Notes under the pieces: model-generated
What the model saw: only the letters and a program-made list of their open reading frames with translations
What the model was told of the DNA's origin: nothing
Database searches by the model: none
Source of the DNA: Bacillota bacterium
GTDB taxonomy: Bacteria; Bacillota; Dehalobacteriia; UBA4068; UBA4997
DNA: 64,000 nucleotides
NCBI GenBank assembly: GCA_017397935.1
Contig: JAFQHN010000016.1
Span: forward strand, 29,593-93,592
Direction: 5' to 3'
In this document: positions 36,369 to 45,787 of the stretch, piece after piece
Numbering within the stretch: position 1 is the stretch's first letter
How the letters are laid out: each line of letters opens with the position of its first letter
Program-made: the position numbers and the translations under genes

Positions 36369-37391
36369 TTAATTGAGTTGGGCGGCCGCCTGCACATCAC
36401 TGCCCTCATAGAGCAGCTCGCTGACGGTTACCACCTGATAGCCCTGCTCGTTAAGATAAGCAAGGATTCGGGGCAGCGCCTTGATGGTGTGCTTGCCGTT
36501 TTCATGCAGCAGGATGATGTCGCCGTCTTTGACCGAGCCTGCCACAGAATTATAGACCTCATCGGCAGATTCGGCACGCCAGTCCTCGGTATCGACTGAC
36601 CACAGCACCGAAATCATATTTTGGGCATTGATCTCCTGCTTGACAACATCATCCACTGCACCGTAAGGCGCACGAAACAGGTACGGAGCCGTGCCGACCG
36701 CCGCCGTGAAGGCATCGGCCACCCGGGTAAAATCCTCCGTCCGCTGGGCGGTATCAAGCTGGGTCTGCTTATCATGGAACCAGGAGTGGCTGCCAAGCTC
36801 ATTACCTGCGGCCAACACCTGCCGCGCCACATCGGGATTGTTCTGCACATAACGCCCCAGCGCAAAAAAGGTGGCACGGGCATTATATTGCTGCAAAATC
36901 TCCAAAATCTGCGGGGTTTTGGTGGCAAAAACTCCGTCATCAAAGGTGAGCGCCACCATCTTGCCGGCCGCGCGATTGGAATAAACCGAACCCCTTTGCA
37001 CGCAGGCCAGCTGATACTCACGCAGAGCCGCACCCTGCACATAAACACGGGCGGCCTCGGCGTTGGAGGTTATCTCGCTGCGCTCCAACACATCATACTG
37101 CCCGGGAACAGGCTGGAAATTCTCATCCAGATGAGGGCGGACAAAATAAGTATCATGGTAAATTTGCAACGCCATCTGCCGCAAATCAGCCGGCTGCCAA
37201 TCATCAGCAGGGCGGTAACCGCCGGCATCCTGCTGCGGCAGAATCTGCTGAATTATCGGCTGAAATATCTGGGTTATATTTTGCTGCCAGGCTTGTACGG
37301 ACGCCGGCACGGTGGACGGCAGCAGCCAGCCAACCGAGGTAAACAGCACCGTTAACAGCAGCAGCACCAACAAAAATCTGCTTATTTTCAT
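36369..37391 (-). CDS. Polysaccharide deacetylase (NodB/PdaA-like)
   Basis: A membrane-anchored or secreted NodB-type deacetylase of 340 residues. One hydrophobic segment (FLLVLLLLTVLFTSVGWLL) starts the protein; the catalytic domain is complete: ALTFDDGVF near residue 150, HSWFHDK (metal histidines), RAPYGAVDD, VDTEDW and ILLHENG. Such enzymes remove acetyl groups from peptidoglycan or other N-acetyl glycans; which substrate applies cannot be told. The ATG eight bases after GAGG is preferred. It follows comM by 100 bases and contrasts with the degenerate homologue at 18.2 kb. Confidence 0.9.
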   Translation of the reverse strand: MKISRFLLVLLLLTVLFTSVGWLLPSTVPASVQAWQQNITQIFQPIIQQILPQQDAGGYRPADDWQPADLRQMALQIYHDTYFVRPHLDENFQPVPGQYDVLERSEITSNAEAARVYVQGAALREYQLACVQRGSVYSNRAAGKMVALTFDDGVFATKTPQILEILQQYNARATFFALGRYVQNNPDVARQVLAAGNELGSHSWFHDKQTQLDTAQRTEDFTRVADAFTAAVGTAPYLFRAPYGAVDDVVKQEINAQNMISVLWSVDTEDWRAESADEVYNSVAGSVKDGDIILLHENGKHTIKALPRILAYLNEQGYQVVTVSELLYEGSDVQAAAQLN

Positions 37392-37492
37392 AATCAAAAC
37401 CTCACCGAAGCACGCATATACACTAATCTAAACTTTTCCAATCAAATATTTTCTAATCAAAACTTTTCTTATCACAGAATATTATCGGGCGG

Positions 37493-39040
37493 CTATTTAT
37501 ATTCCGCAAACTGCTCGATACCCCGATACTGCACGGCCTCGGCCACATGGGCCAGCTCTATCTGCGGAGAAGCGGCCAAATCAGCGATGGTGCGGGCAAC
37601 TTTCAGCAGACGGTCATGAGAGCGGGCGGAAAGTTTTAGCTGGCGGAACACCTGTGCCAGCAAATTGTTGGCATCGGGCGAAAGGCGGCAGAATTTTTCC
37701 AGCTGAGAATGGCTCATATCAGCGTTGGCGAAGATTTTTTCATCACTGAAGCGGTCCAGCTGCAACTTTCGGGCGGCCATAACACGGCGTTTGATGTCGG
37801 CGGAGGACTCGGGGCGCTCGTCGCTGCTTAAATCGGCAAAGCTGACACGCTGCACATTGACCTGCATATCAATTCTGTCCAGCAGGGGGCCGGAAACCCG
37901 CCCCAGATAGCGCGAAACCTGATACGGCGTACAGGAGCAGGGCTTTAATGGGTCGCCCAGATAACCGCAGGGGCAGGGATTCATGGCAGCAATCAGCTGG
38001 AAGGAGGCATCATAATCCATGCGGCCCTGCACGCGCGAAACCGTAACGATTTTATCCTCTAACGGCTGACGCAGAGCCTCTCGCACATCACGGCTGAACT
38101 CAGGCAGCTCATCCAAAAACAGCACGCCATGATGAGCCAGACTGACTTCTCCCGGACGGGGCACACGGCCGCCGCCGATAACACTTTGCGGCGAGGCGGT
38201 ATGGTGCGGCGCACGGAAAGGACGGCTGGTGACCAGCGGCTGACCCTCCGGCAGCAGACCGCAGATGCTGAAAATGCGGGTGATTTCCAGACTCTCGGCC
38301 AGGGTTAAATCCGGTAGAATGGTGGGCATACGGCGGGCCAGCATGGTTTTGCCGCTGCCCGGAGAGCCGACCATCAGCAGATTATGGCGGCCGGCGGCGG
38401 CAATCTCCATGGCGCGCTTAACGGCCTGCTGACCTTTGATGTCGGCCATATCCACACCGGCTGTGTCATCATGGACGGCGCTGCGGAGAATAGCCTCAAC
38501 ATCAACATGGGTGGGCTCAATATGCAGATTGCCCTGCCAAAAATCGACAAACTGCCGCAAATCCGCAAGGCCGAAAACCTCGGTTTGGCCTAAGAGTGCG
38601 CCCTCCTCGGCATTGGACATGGGAACGAGCAGGCGCTCAATTCCCATATCGGGCAGGATGCGGGAGATGGGCAGCACACCGTTGACATGGCGCAGCCGAC
38701 CGTCCAGCGAAAGCTCGCCGAGGAAAACGGTTTTGGCAAGACGTTCATCGGCGGCGAGCTGACCGGTGGCCAGCAGAATACCCACGGCGATGGCAAAATC
38801 CAGATTAACGCCCTCTTTTTTGACATCGGCAGGGGCTAAATTGACGGTAATACGCTGGAAAGGGAATTCCAGACCGCTGTTTTTAAGCGCAGTACGCACG
38901 CGCTCACGGCTCTCCCGCACGGCGGCGTCCGGCAGGCCGACGATCTCAAACGCGGGCATACCCTTGGAGACATCGACCTCTACATGAACCATATAAGCAT
39001 CTGCCCCCAACAGAGAGCAGCTATTCAAAATCGCAAGCAT
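37493..39040 (-). CDS. comM: ComM/YifB-family Mg-chelatase-like AAA+ ATPase
   Basis: ComM-type helicases promote branch migration during natural transformation. The 515 residues have an N-terminal Lon-protease-like (ChlI) domain (LAILNSCSLLGADAYMVHVE), the AAA+ core with Walker A MVGSPGSGKTMLARR near 218 and Walker B HHGVLFLDELPEF near 300, a CGYLGDPLKPCSC cysteine cluster, and the C-terminal Mg-chelatase domain ending ALQYRG-like (AVQYRGIEQFAEYK). A G-run lies six bases before the ATG. Together with dprA it suggests transformation machinery. Confidence 0.93.
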   Translation of the reverse strand: MLAILNSCSLLGADAYMVHVEVDVSKGMPAFEIVGLPDAAVRESRERVRTALKNSGLEFPFQRITVNLAPADVKKEGVNLDFAIAVGILLATGQLAADERLAKTVFLGELSLDGRLRHVNGVLPISRILPDMGIERLLVPMSNAEEGALLGQTEVFGLADLRQFVDFWQGNLHIEPTHVDVEAILRSAVHDDTAGVDMADIKGQQAVKRAMEIAAAGRHNLLMVGSPGSGKTMLARRMPTILPDLTLAESLEITRIFSICGLLPEGQPLVTSRPFRAPHHTASPQSVIGGGRVPRPGEVSLAHHGVLFLDELPEFSRDVREALRQPLEDKIVTVSRVQGRMDYDASFQLIAAMNPCPCGYLGDPLKPCSCTPYQVSRYLGRVSGPLLDRIDMQVNVQRVSFADLSSDERPESSADIKRRVMAARKLQLDRFSDEKIFANADMSHSQLEKFCRLSPDANNLLAQVFRQLKLSARSHDRLLKVARTIADLAASPQIELAHVAEAVQYRGIEQFAEYK

Positions 39041-39165
39041 AAAAATCCCCCGAATATTTGTGATTATCCTCTAATATCTTCGTGATTTAAGGCGACGCAC
39101 CTGCCGAAAATCTACAAAATTTCAACAAAATTTTTATTCCCGGGGGCGGTAAATTTTGGGCACAC

Positions 39166-39195
39166 AAAAAGGGCGGGCAAAAGCTGCCGCCCTTT
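39166..39195 (-). terminator. Terminator after the tautomerase gene
   Basis: AAAGGGCGG pairs with CCGCCCTTT around a 10-base loop, followed by five T, 22 bases after the tautomerase stop codon. Confidence 0.85.
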
Positions 39196-39216
39196 GGTTG
39201 TATAAATTTATGGAAA

Positions 39217-39564
39217 TTAACGGCCTTTTAAGGTACCGCCGGTACCCCACTCATCAAAGCGTGTGTAAGTGAGGTAAACGCTGCTGGCAGGGATAGCCAG
39301 AACATCGGCGCAGAGAGCAAAGACGGCCTCGGTGAAGCGGGCACGGTCAGCAAAATCGGTGGGGCCGGAAAATTTGGCATCAACATAAGCCAGAGGGCGC
39401 TGCTCACCCTGAAAGAACATCACCTTGCCGCCGTCCAGCTCTAACATCAGCTTGGATTCGGTCTTGCCGGGGATAAGCTCGGTCGCGCGGGCCAGACCGC
39501 TTTTTAACTGCTGCTGCTGTGCCGGTGAAATATCGGCGGTGGTAACCAAACGAATATAAGGCAT
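39217..39564 (-). CDS. MIF-family tautomerase
   Basis: A 115-residue protein of the macrophage-migration-inhibitory-factor/phenylpyruvate-tautomerase superfamily. After removal of Met the N terminus is the catalytic proline (MPYIRLVTTADIS). The ELIPGKTESKLMLELDGG strand and the C-terminal SVYLTYTRFDEWGTGG match the MIF fold, in which trimers form the active sites. Its bacterial substrate is unknown. AGGAGG lies seven bases before the ATG, and the gene follows ispA by 22 bases, ending at a terminator. Confidence 0.85.
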   Translation of the reverse strand: MPYIRLVTTADISPAQQQQLKSGLARATELIPGKTESKLMLELDGGKVMFFQGEQRPLAYVDAKFSGPTDFADRARFTEAVFALCADVLAIPASSVYLTYTRFDEWGTGGTLKGR

Positions 39565-39585
39565 GGTTTGACCTCCTTAAAAAAT

Positions 39586-40530
39586 TCAGAAATTGCGGTT
39601 GAGGTAATAATCAGCCAGGGCCGTAAGCAAACGCCCCTTATCACCAAGGGGGGCCAGCGCCGCCACCGCTGCCTGTGTGGCCTCGGCCGCGGCCTGTTTG
39701 GCACCGTCCAGCGAGAGCAGCGAAACATAAGTGGTTTTGTTATTGGCGGCATCGCTGCCAACGGGTTTGCCTAAAACTGCCGCGTCCCCTACTTCGTCCA
39801 GAATATCGTCAACGATTTGGAAGGCCAGACCGAACTGCCGGCCAAACTCAGCCAGAGCAGCAGCCTCATCATCATCCGCACCGCCAAGCAGACCACCGCA
39901 AACCACCGAGGCTTGCAGCAGAGCCGCCGTTTTGGCCTGATGAATTTGGCGCAGCTCCTCCACGGTGATGGGTTGGCCCTCGGCCTGAATGTCCAGACAT
40001 TGACCGGCCACCATGCCGTAAATGCCGGTTTTCTCGGCAAAATAACGCACCGCCTTAACCAGCGCATGGGAATCGGCGGGAACGGAGAGCAGCATGGCAA
40101 AACAATGCGTCAGCAGGCCGTCTCCTGCCAGAATTGCCGTGGCCTCATCAAAAGCTTTATGACAGCTGGGGCGGCCGCGGCGCAGGTCATCATCATCCAT
40201 GGCGGGCAGGTCATCGTGGATGAGGGAGTAAGTTTGCAGCATCTCTATGCCGCAGGCAAACGGCAGAAAGGCTGACAAATCAGGCTCATCTGCTGTGCTG
40301 TTATCGGCAAAGCCCTTATTAAAGCCTTCTAATGCCGCCAAAAACAGCAGCGGACGCAGCCTTTTGCCGCCGGCCAGCAAGCTGTAATCCATGGCGGCAA
40401 AAAGACGCTCTGCGCCGGGATAAACCGGCTGCAAGGCGGAGGAAAGTGCCTCCTCCACCTGCTGCCGACGGGTTTGCAGATAAGTTTCGATATTAAAATT
40501 TTTGCTGTTAAAATCGTAAACGCAAGACAT
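39586..40530 (-). CDS. ispA: Polyprenyl (farnesyl/geranylgeranyl) diphosphate synthase
   Basis: IspA-type chain-elongating prenyltransferase for quinone, undecaprenyl and related lipids. The first Asp-rich motif is LIHDDLPAMDDDDLRRG near residue 100 and the second QIVDDILDEVGD near 235; GGKRLRPLL near 50 binds the diphosphate. The ATG is nine bases after AGGAGG, giving 314 residues; the frame to 40575 lacks a site. The usual neighbours xseA, xseB and dxs are absent. Confidence 0.93.
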   Translation of the reverse strand: MSCVYDFNSKNFNIETYLQTRRQQVEEALSSALQPVYPGAERLFAAMDYSLLAGGKRLRPLLFLAALEGFNKGFADNSTADEPDLSAFLPFACGIEMLQTYSLIHDDLPAMDDDDLRRGRPSCHKAFDEATAILAGDGLLTHCFAMLLSVPADSHALVKAVRYFAEKTGIYGMVAGQCLDIQAEGQPITVEELRQIHQAKTAALLQASVVCGGLLGGADDDEAAALAEFGRQFGLAFQIVDDILDEVGDAAVLGKPVGSDAANNKTTYVSLLSLDGAKQAAAEATQAAVAALAPLGDKGRLLTALADYYLNRNF

Positions 40531-40609
40531 CTCAGAAATCCTCCTTAGGCTGTTTATGCCTGTGATAATGCCCAAACGGGCGGCTTTTTATCAGCCTTGA
40601 CCGGCAATT

Positions 40610-43600
40610 TTAACGGTTCATTTGCTTCCAGGATTTCCGGGCGGTGCTTTCGTTTTCATAAGTGCGGTAAGCGGCGGCACCGGCGGCAGGCAGCTGCACA
40701 TCAGCGGCAGGGCGGGCAGCGATAAACTGCTCATCCCCCTGCAAGGCGGCGGCATAAGCAGGCACAGCGGCGGCCAGCGCATCACGCACGGCAGACAGAC
40801 TGCCGAAATGCTCGAACTTATTGACGGCGGTGACAAACTCGGCCAGCAGCGCCCAGTTTTCAATGCCGTGGTAAGGAGTGATGGCGGCATTTACCTGCTG
40901 CAAACGGCCCTCAAAGTTGATGTAAGAGCCGGTGACCGCACCGAAGCCGGAGGTGGGCAGCAGCACCGAAGCGTAAGGATAAGCACGGCCATAGTTGGCA
41001 TCGGCAACAAACACAAAGCCTACCTGCTCGGCCAGCAGAGCCGGCAGATCCACACCGAACAACAGCATGGCTTTCAGCTTGCCGCTTTCAATGTCGGCCT
41101 CCAAATCGGCGTAATTTTTGGTGATGCCCAAATCGGCAACAACCTGGCTGTTAACACCGTCACGCAGCTGCAATACCGGCAAATTCAAACCGGCGGCGAG
41201 TTCAGCCAGACAAGCAGCGGCCTCATAAGTCAGACGGCTGCGATCAAACACCAGCAGCGGCTTTTGGGCTGCGGCAAGTGCGGACAAAATCTGGGCGGCG
41301 GCGGCATTTTGGGTATCACCCTGTGCCAGGGCCAGCAGCAAATCAACAGTTTTGTTAAGCGGTTGATAAAGGGCGGCAACATCACGGAGCGCACCGGGGG
41401 TATCACCCAGCAGCAGCAGTTTTTGCCCTGCCTTGGCTGCTTTCTGCAAACGGGAGCCAACCAGCGGGTAAGACGCTGCCAGATCAACGCCTACCGCCAG
41501 CACCACATCGGCAGCCTCCATATCAGCCACGGTGGCGGTGGAAGCAGGCAGCACATCAACACCGGCATTGGTGGCATAAACGCAATCCGTGCCGATGACA
41601 TTTTGCGCCAGATAATTGGCCAGGAACAGCTCCTCGGCGGTCAAATGGTCGCCCACGGCCACACCGATAACATCAGCACCCATGGACTCGCGGAGCGAAT
41701 TGATGGCCGCAGCAGCCGCTTTGAGAGCGCTGGACGGGGGCATATTCATCATGCCCTCGCCGAAGTTTACACCGGCGTTGGGGTTGCCGGTGGATGTCAT
41801 GGCGCAGGGATAAGCAAAGCGGCCTGTTTTGCACAGGCGGTCACCATCGGCGGGAACGACCTTGGTTACATAATCACCCTTATGGTGGATTTTAAGATTG
41901 CAGGCGTTGCCGCAGAAATTGCAGACACCGGGAGTGGTCTCGGTATCCAGCGGAATGGATTTTTGCCACGGCTGCTTTTCTTGCAGGGCGCCGGTGGGGC
42001 AAACCGCCACGCACTGGCCGCAGCCCTTGCAGCGGCTGAAATCCAGCGGCAGACCGAAATCGGCATTAACAACGGTGGAGAAACCGCGGTCAAACAGGCC
42101 GAGAGTATTTACGCCGGTAACTTCCTCGCAGACGCGGACGCAGTTGCCGCAGAGGATACACTTGGAAGGCTCGCGGACGATGAACGGATGAGAGTCATCC
42201 TTGGGTTGGGTGTTGATCTCGCCGGCAAATTTCTCCGGCTCGACATCATACTGCTGAGCAAAATGCAGCAGGCGGCACTCATAGACATCACCGCAGCCAC
42301 ATTCCAGACAACGGCTGGCCTCAAACATGGCCTCATCGGGGGCAAAGCCTTTGGCAACCTCGGTGAAGTTGGTTTTGCGGTATTCCGGGTGCAGATAGCT
42401 GATGGAAACACGGGTTTTACGGCGCATAGCGGCAAATTCCTCGGCCGTGGGCTCACCGTTTTTGCAATAATAAGGCTGGGCAACGGGCTGCAAATCACCT
42501 TTTAAGTAGCTGTCGATAGCCTTGGCGCAATCCTTGGCGTGGGCCACCGCCTGAATGGCAATACCGGGGCCGTCATTGATGGCATCACCGCCGGCAAAGA
42601 CACCGGGAATGGAAGTGGCGTAGGTTTTGGGATCGGCAGCGATGGTCTGCCAGGGGGTGTAAGAAAGCTTATCGGTATCGGCACCCAAATCCAGCGGCAG
42701 AACCTTTTGGCCAATGGCAGCGATAACCGTATCAACGGGCAGCACCTCAATGCCGCCTTCTACCGGTACAGGACGGCGGCGGCCACTGGCATCAGGCTCT
42801 CCCAGCTCCATCTGCTGCAACTCAATGCCTGCTACATGGCCGTCGGCTTCAATAATTTTGGTGGGCGCAACCAGGAATTTGAACTGTACACCCTCCTCCC
42901 TGGCCTCACGGATCTCGATATCCTCAGCCGGCATTTCGGCCTCGGTGCGACGGTACAGGATATAAACCTCCTTGGCACCCAGACGGATGGCAGTACGGCA
43001 GGCATCCATGGCGGTGTTGCCGCCGCCGACTACGGCTACGCGGCCGCCCAGATGTTGAATATTGCCCATGGCCACGTGGCCTAAGAAATCAATGCCGCCG
43101 ATAACACCGGGCAGATTTTCGCCTTCCAGATTAAGGCCGGCACTTCTCCACGCACCGTTGGCCAGGTAAACAGCATCGTAATCACGCTGCAAATCAGCGA
43201 ACTGCACATCACGGCCCAGCTTCATGCCGGTGCGGATCTCTACGCCCAGCTTCTCGATCTGCTGAATTTCCAAATCCAGGACAGTCTTGGGCAGACGGTA
43301 CTCAGGAATACCGTAACGCAGCATACCGCCGGCTTTGGGCATCATCTCAAAAATTACAGCCTTATGCCCCTGCAAGGTAAGGAAATAAGCCATGGTAAGG
43401 CCGGCAGGGCCGCCGCCGACAATGGCCACCTTTTTGCCGGTGGGCGGAGCCACGGGGGGCATATAGGGGTTTTTACTGTTCAAATCCATATCAGCCGCAA
43501 ACTGCTTCAAATGTGCAATATCCAGCGGCTGGTCCAGACGGTTGCGGCGGCAGGCCTCCTCACAGGGGTGAGGGCAAACACGGCCGATGGACGCCGGAAT

Positions 43601-44014
43601 GGGATAATACTCTTTGATGAGCTGGGCAGCCTCAGCAAAGCGATTGTTGGCAATCAGGCCGATATAACCCTGGCAATCGCTGCCGGCAGGGCAAGCCTGC
43701 TTACAGGGGGCGATACAATCACCCTTATGGTTGGAAAGCAGCAGCTCCAACGCGGTTTTGCGGGCCTGGCGCACCTCGGCGGTGTCCGTATAAATCACCT
43801 GACCGGGAGCAGCCTCGGTGGCGCAGGCACGGAACAGGCGGGGCGAACCCTCGATAGCCACCACGCACAGACCGCAGGCACCGTAAGGCTTTAAGCTCTC
43901 ATCAAAACAAAGGGTGGGGATTTCTATGTTATTGCGGCGAGCCACCGCCAGAATAGTCTCACCGGAATTGGCAGTAAGCTCTTGTCCGTTAATCGTAATC
44001 TTAAATTCAGTCAT
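40610..44014 (-). CDS. NuoG/GltD-type fusion subunit of an electron-transfer complex (Stn-like)
   Basis: A 1134-residue multi-cofactor subunit. In order: plant-type [2Fe-2S] domain (Cys 36, 47, 50, 64); a His/Cys segment (HKGDCIAPCKQACPAGSDC, 96-114); a GltD/NfnB-like FAD and NAD(P)H module (KKVAIVGGGPAGLTMAYF and RVAVVGGGNTAMDACRTA); a two-cluster ferredoxin (CILCGNCVRVCEE and CKGCGQCVAVCPTG); a Fe4S4 site (CNFCGNACNL to CKTG); and a shortened molybdopterin-oxidoreductase-like C terminus without recognisable cofactor residues. With the NuoF- and NuoE-like genes next door it resembles the Sporomusa-type (Stn) transhydrogenase. A GltD-fused formate dehydrogenase subunit is the alternative annotation, less likely because the Mo domain is degenerate. 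Confidence 0.85.
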   Translation of the reverse strand: MTEFKITINGQELTANSGETILAVARRNNIEIPTLCFDESLKPYGACGLCVVAIEGSPRLFRACATEAAPGQVIYTDTAEVRQARKTALELLLSNHKGDCIAPCKQACPAGSDCQGYIGLIANNRFAEAAQLIKEYYPIPASIGRVCPHPCEEACRRNRLDQPLDIAHLKQFAADMDLNSKNPYMPPVAPPTGKKVAIVGGGPAGLTMAYFLTLQGHKAVIFEMMPKAGGMLRYGIPEYRLPKTVLDLEIQQIEKLGVEIRTGMKLGRDVQFADLQRDYDAVYLANGAWRSAGLNLEGENLPGVIGGIDFLGHVAMGNIQHLGGRVAVVGGGNTAMDACRTAIRLGAKEVYILYRRTEAEMPAEDIEIREAREEGVQFKFLVAPTKIIEADGHVAGIELQQMELGEPDASGRRRPVPVEGGIEVLPVDTVIAAIGQKVLPLDLGADTDKLSYTPWQTIAADPKTYATSIPGVFAGGDAINDGPGIAIQAVAHAKDCAKAIDSYLKGDLQPVAQPYYCKNGEPTAEEFAAMRRKTRVSISYLHPEYRKTNFTEVAKGFAPDEAMFEASRCLECGCGDVYECRLLHFAQQYDVEPEKFAGEINTQPKDDSHPFIVREPSKCILCGNCVRVCEEVTGVNTLGLFDRGFSTVVNADFGLPLDFSRCKGCGQCVAVCPTGALQEKQPWQKSIPLDTETTPGVCNFCGNACNLKIHHKGDYVTKVVPADGDRLCKTGRFAYPCAMTSTGNPNAGVNFGEGMMNMPPSSALKAAAAAINSLRESMGADVIGVAVGDHLTAEELFLANYLAQNVIGTDCVYATNAGVDVLPASTATVADMEAADVVLAVGVDLAASYPLVGSRLQKAAKAGQKLLLLGDTPGALRDVAALYQPLNKTVDLLLALAQGDTQNAAAAQILSALAAAQKPLLVFDRSRLTYEAAACLAELAAGLNLPVLQLRDGVNSQVVADLGITKNYADLEADIESGKLKAMLLFGVDLPALLAEQVGFVFVADANYGRAYPYASVLLPTSGFGAVTGSYINFEGRLQQVNAAITPYHGIENWALLAEFVTAVNKFEHFGSLSAVRDALAAAVPAYAAALQGDEQFIAARPAADVQLPAAGAAAYRTYENESTARKSWKQMNR

Positions 44015-44029
44015 GCTGCACTCTCCCTT

Positions 44030-45787
44030 TTATTTAACTTCTACCGCATCAAAACGGCAGACAGCGGCACAGTTGCCACACTTGATACACTTCTCCTGAT
44101 CAATCACAAAGACCTCACGCAGCTCTCCGCTGATGGCGCCGGTGGGGCACTTGCGGGAACAAAGCGTACAGCCCTTGCACTTATCGGGGCGGATGTAATA
44201 AGTAAGCAAATCACGGCAGCTGTGCGCAGGACAGGTTTTATCCTCGATATGCGCTTTGTATTCATCGGCAAAATAACGGATGGTGCTGAGTGCCGGGTTG
44301 GGGGCAGAAGCGCCCAGACCGCAGAGCGAACCGGCCTTGATGTCCTCGCCCAGCTGGGTGAGCAGCTCTACATCGCCCTCTTTGCCCTCTCCCTTGGTAA
44401 TGCGGGTAAGGATTTCCAGCATACGCTTGGTGCCGATGCGACAATGAACGCACTTGCCGCAGCTTTCTTTCTGGGTGAAATCAAGGAAGAAGCGCGCCAT
44501 ATCCACCATACAGGTGGTGCTGTCCATAACGATCATGCCGCCGCTGCCCATAATGGCACCGGTTTTATTGATATTCTCATAATCGACGGGAGTATCCAGC
44601 AGAGAGGCCGGGATACAACCGCCGGAGGGGCCGCCCATCTGCACCGCCTTAAACTCGGCGTCATTTTTGATGCCGCCGCCAACCTCGAAGATGATTTCAC
44701 GCAGAGTCATGCCCATGGGCACCTCTACCAAACCGCCGCGTTTGATTTTGCCGGCCAGAGCGAAAACCTTGGTGCCCTTGCTGGTCTCGGTGCCGAATTC
44801 GGCATAGGCAGCGCCGCCGTTTAAGATGATCCAGGCCACATTGGCCAGAGTTTCCACATTATTGATGTTGGAGGGCTGCTGCCAGAAGCCTTTTTGGGCG
44901 GGGAACGGGGGTTTCAGGCGGGGCATTCCGCGCTCGCCTTCCAGAGAGGCCAGTAGAGCTGTTTCCTCACCACAGACAAATGCACCTGCACCGGCCTTGA
45001 TGTAAATATCAAAATCCCAGCCGCTGCCGAAGATGTTTTGGCCGAGATAACCCTTGGCACGGGCGTCAGCCATGGCCAGCTCCAAGCGCTGAATACTCAG
45101 CGGATACTCGGCACGGACATAAATTACACCCTGATTGCAGCCGATGGCACGGGCAGCGATGGCCATACCTTCCAGCAGGGCGTGGGGGTCACTCTCCAAC
45201 ACGCTGCGGTCCATAAAGGCACCAGGATCACCCTCATCGGCGTTGCAGATGATGTATTTCTGCTCACCCTCGGCCTTGCGGCAGGCATCCCACTTAAACC
45301 AGGTGGGGAAGCCGGCACCGCCGCGGCCACGGAGGCCGGAGATTTTGATTTCCTCGATAATTTGCTCAGGCGTCATATCCTGCACGGCCTTTTGCAGCGC
45401 CTGATAACCGCCGCGGGCTATATAATGCTCAATATTTTCGGGGTCAATCACGCCGCAGTTGCGCAGAACAATACGCTGCTGGCGATTAAGGAAGGCCATC
45501 TCATCATCCGTCAGCAGCAAATCGTGCTGAACCTGGCCACCGATAACATGACCGTTGACAATTTGCTCGGCTTTGGCGGCATCCACACGGCCGTAAAAAT
45601 AACTGTTATCACCGTCAATCACCTCTACCAAAGGCTCGGCAAAGCACAGGCCGATACAGCCGGTACGCTCGGCACGGACGGCGGAACCTGCGGCGGACAG
45701 CGCAGCATCAATGGCTTCCTGGGTTTTGCGGGCGCCGGCAGCCATGCCGCAGCTGCCCAAACCGACTTTAATTCTCATCTCTGCCAT
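44030..45787 (-). CDS. NuoF/HydB-like NADH-binding flavoprotein subunit
   Basis: A 585-residue NuoF-type subunit. It has an N-terminal thioredoxin-like [2Fe-2S] domain (GLGSCGMAAG and GCIGLCF), the FMN/NADH core (SGLRGRGGAGFPTWFKW and CGEETALLASLEG), the N3-type cluster motif ESCGKCVHCRIGTKRM near 450 and a C-terminal 2[4Fe-4S] ferredoxin (CKGCTLCSRKCPTG, CIKCGNCAAVC). This layout is that of HydB-type bifurcating flavoproteins rather than complex I NuoF, which lacks the ferredoxin tail. Start overlaps the NuoE-like stop by one base (TAATG). Confidence 0.93.
   Translation of the reverse strand: MAEMRIKVGLGSCGMAAGARKTQEAIDAALSAAGSAVRAERTGCIGLCFAEPLVEVIDGDNSYFYGRVDAAKAEQIVNGHVIGGQVQHDLLLTDDEMAFLNRQQRIVLRNCGVIDPENIEHYIARGGYQALQKAVQDMTPEQIIEEIKISGLRGRGGAGFPTWFKWDACRKAEGEQKYIICNADEGDPGAFMDRSVLESDPHALLEGMAIAARAIGCNQGVIYVRAEYPLSIQRLELAMADARAKGYLGQNIFGSGWDFDIYIKAGAGAFVCGEETALLASLEGERGMPRLKPPFPAQKGFWQQPSNINNVETLANVAWIILNGGAAYAEFGTETSKGTKVFALAGKIKRGGLVEVPMGMTLREIIFEVGGGIKNDAEFKAVQMGGPSGGCIPASLLDTPVDYENINKTGAIMGSGGMIVMDSTTCMVDMARFFLDFTQKESCGKCVHCRIGTKRMLEILTRITKGEGKEGDVELLTQLGEDIKAGSLCGLGASAPNPALSTIRYFADEYKAHIEDKTCPAHSCRDLLTYYIRPDKCKGCTLCSRKCPTGAISGELREVFVIDQEKCIKCGNCAAVCRFDAVEVK

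Noticed and set aside
40622..42505. 627-codon plus-strand frame opposite the NuoG/GltD subunit
   Set aside because: Composition (Gly, Ile, Gln, His rich) is typical of an antisense frame of a high-G+C gene; the minus-strand cysteine motifs are clear.
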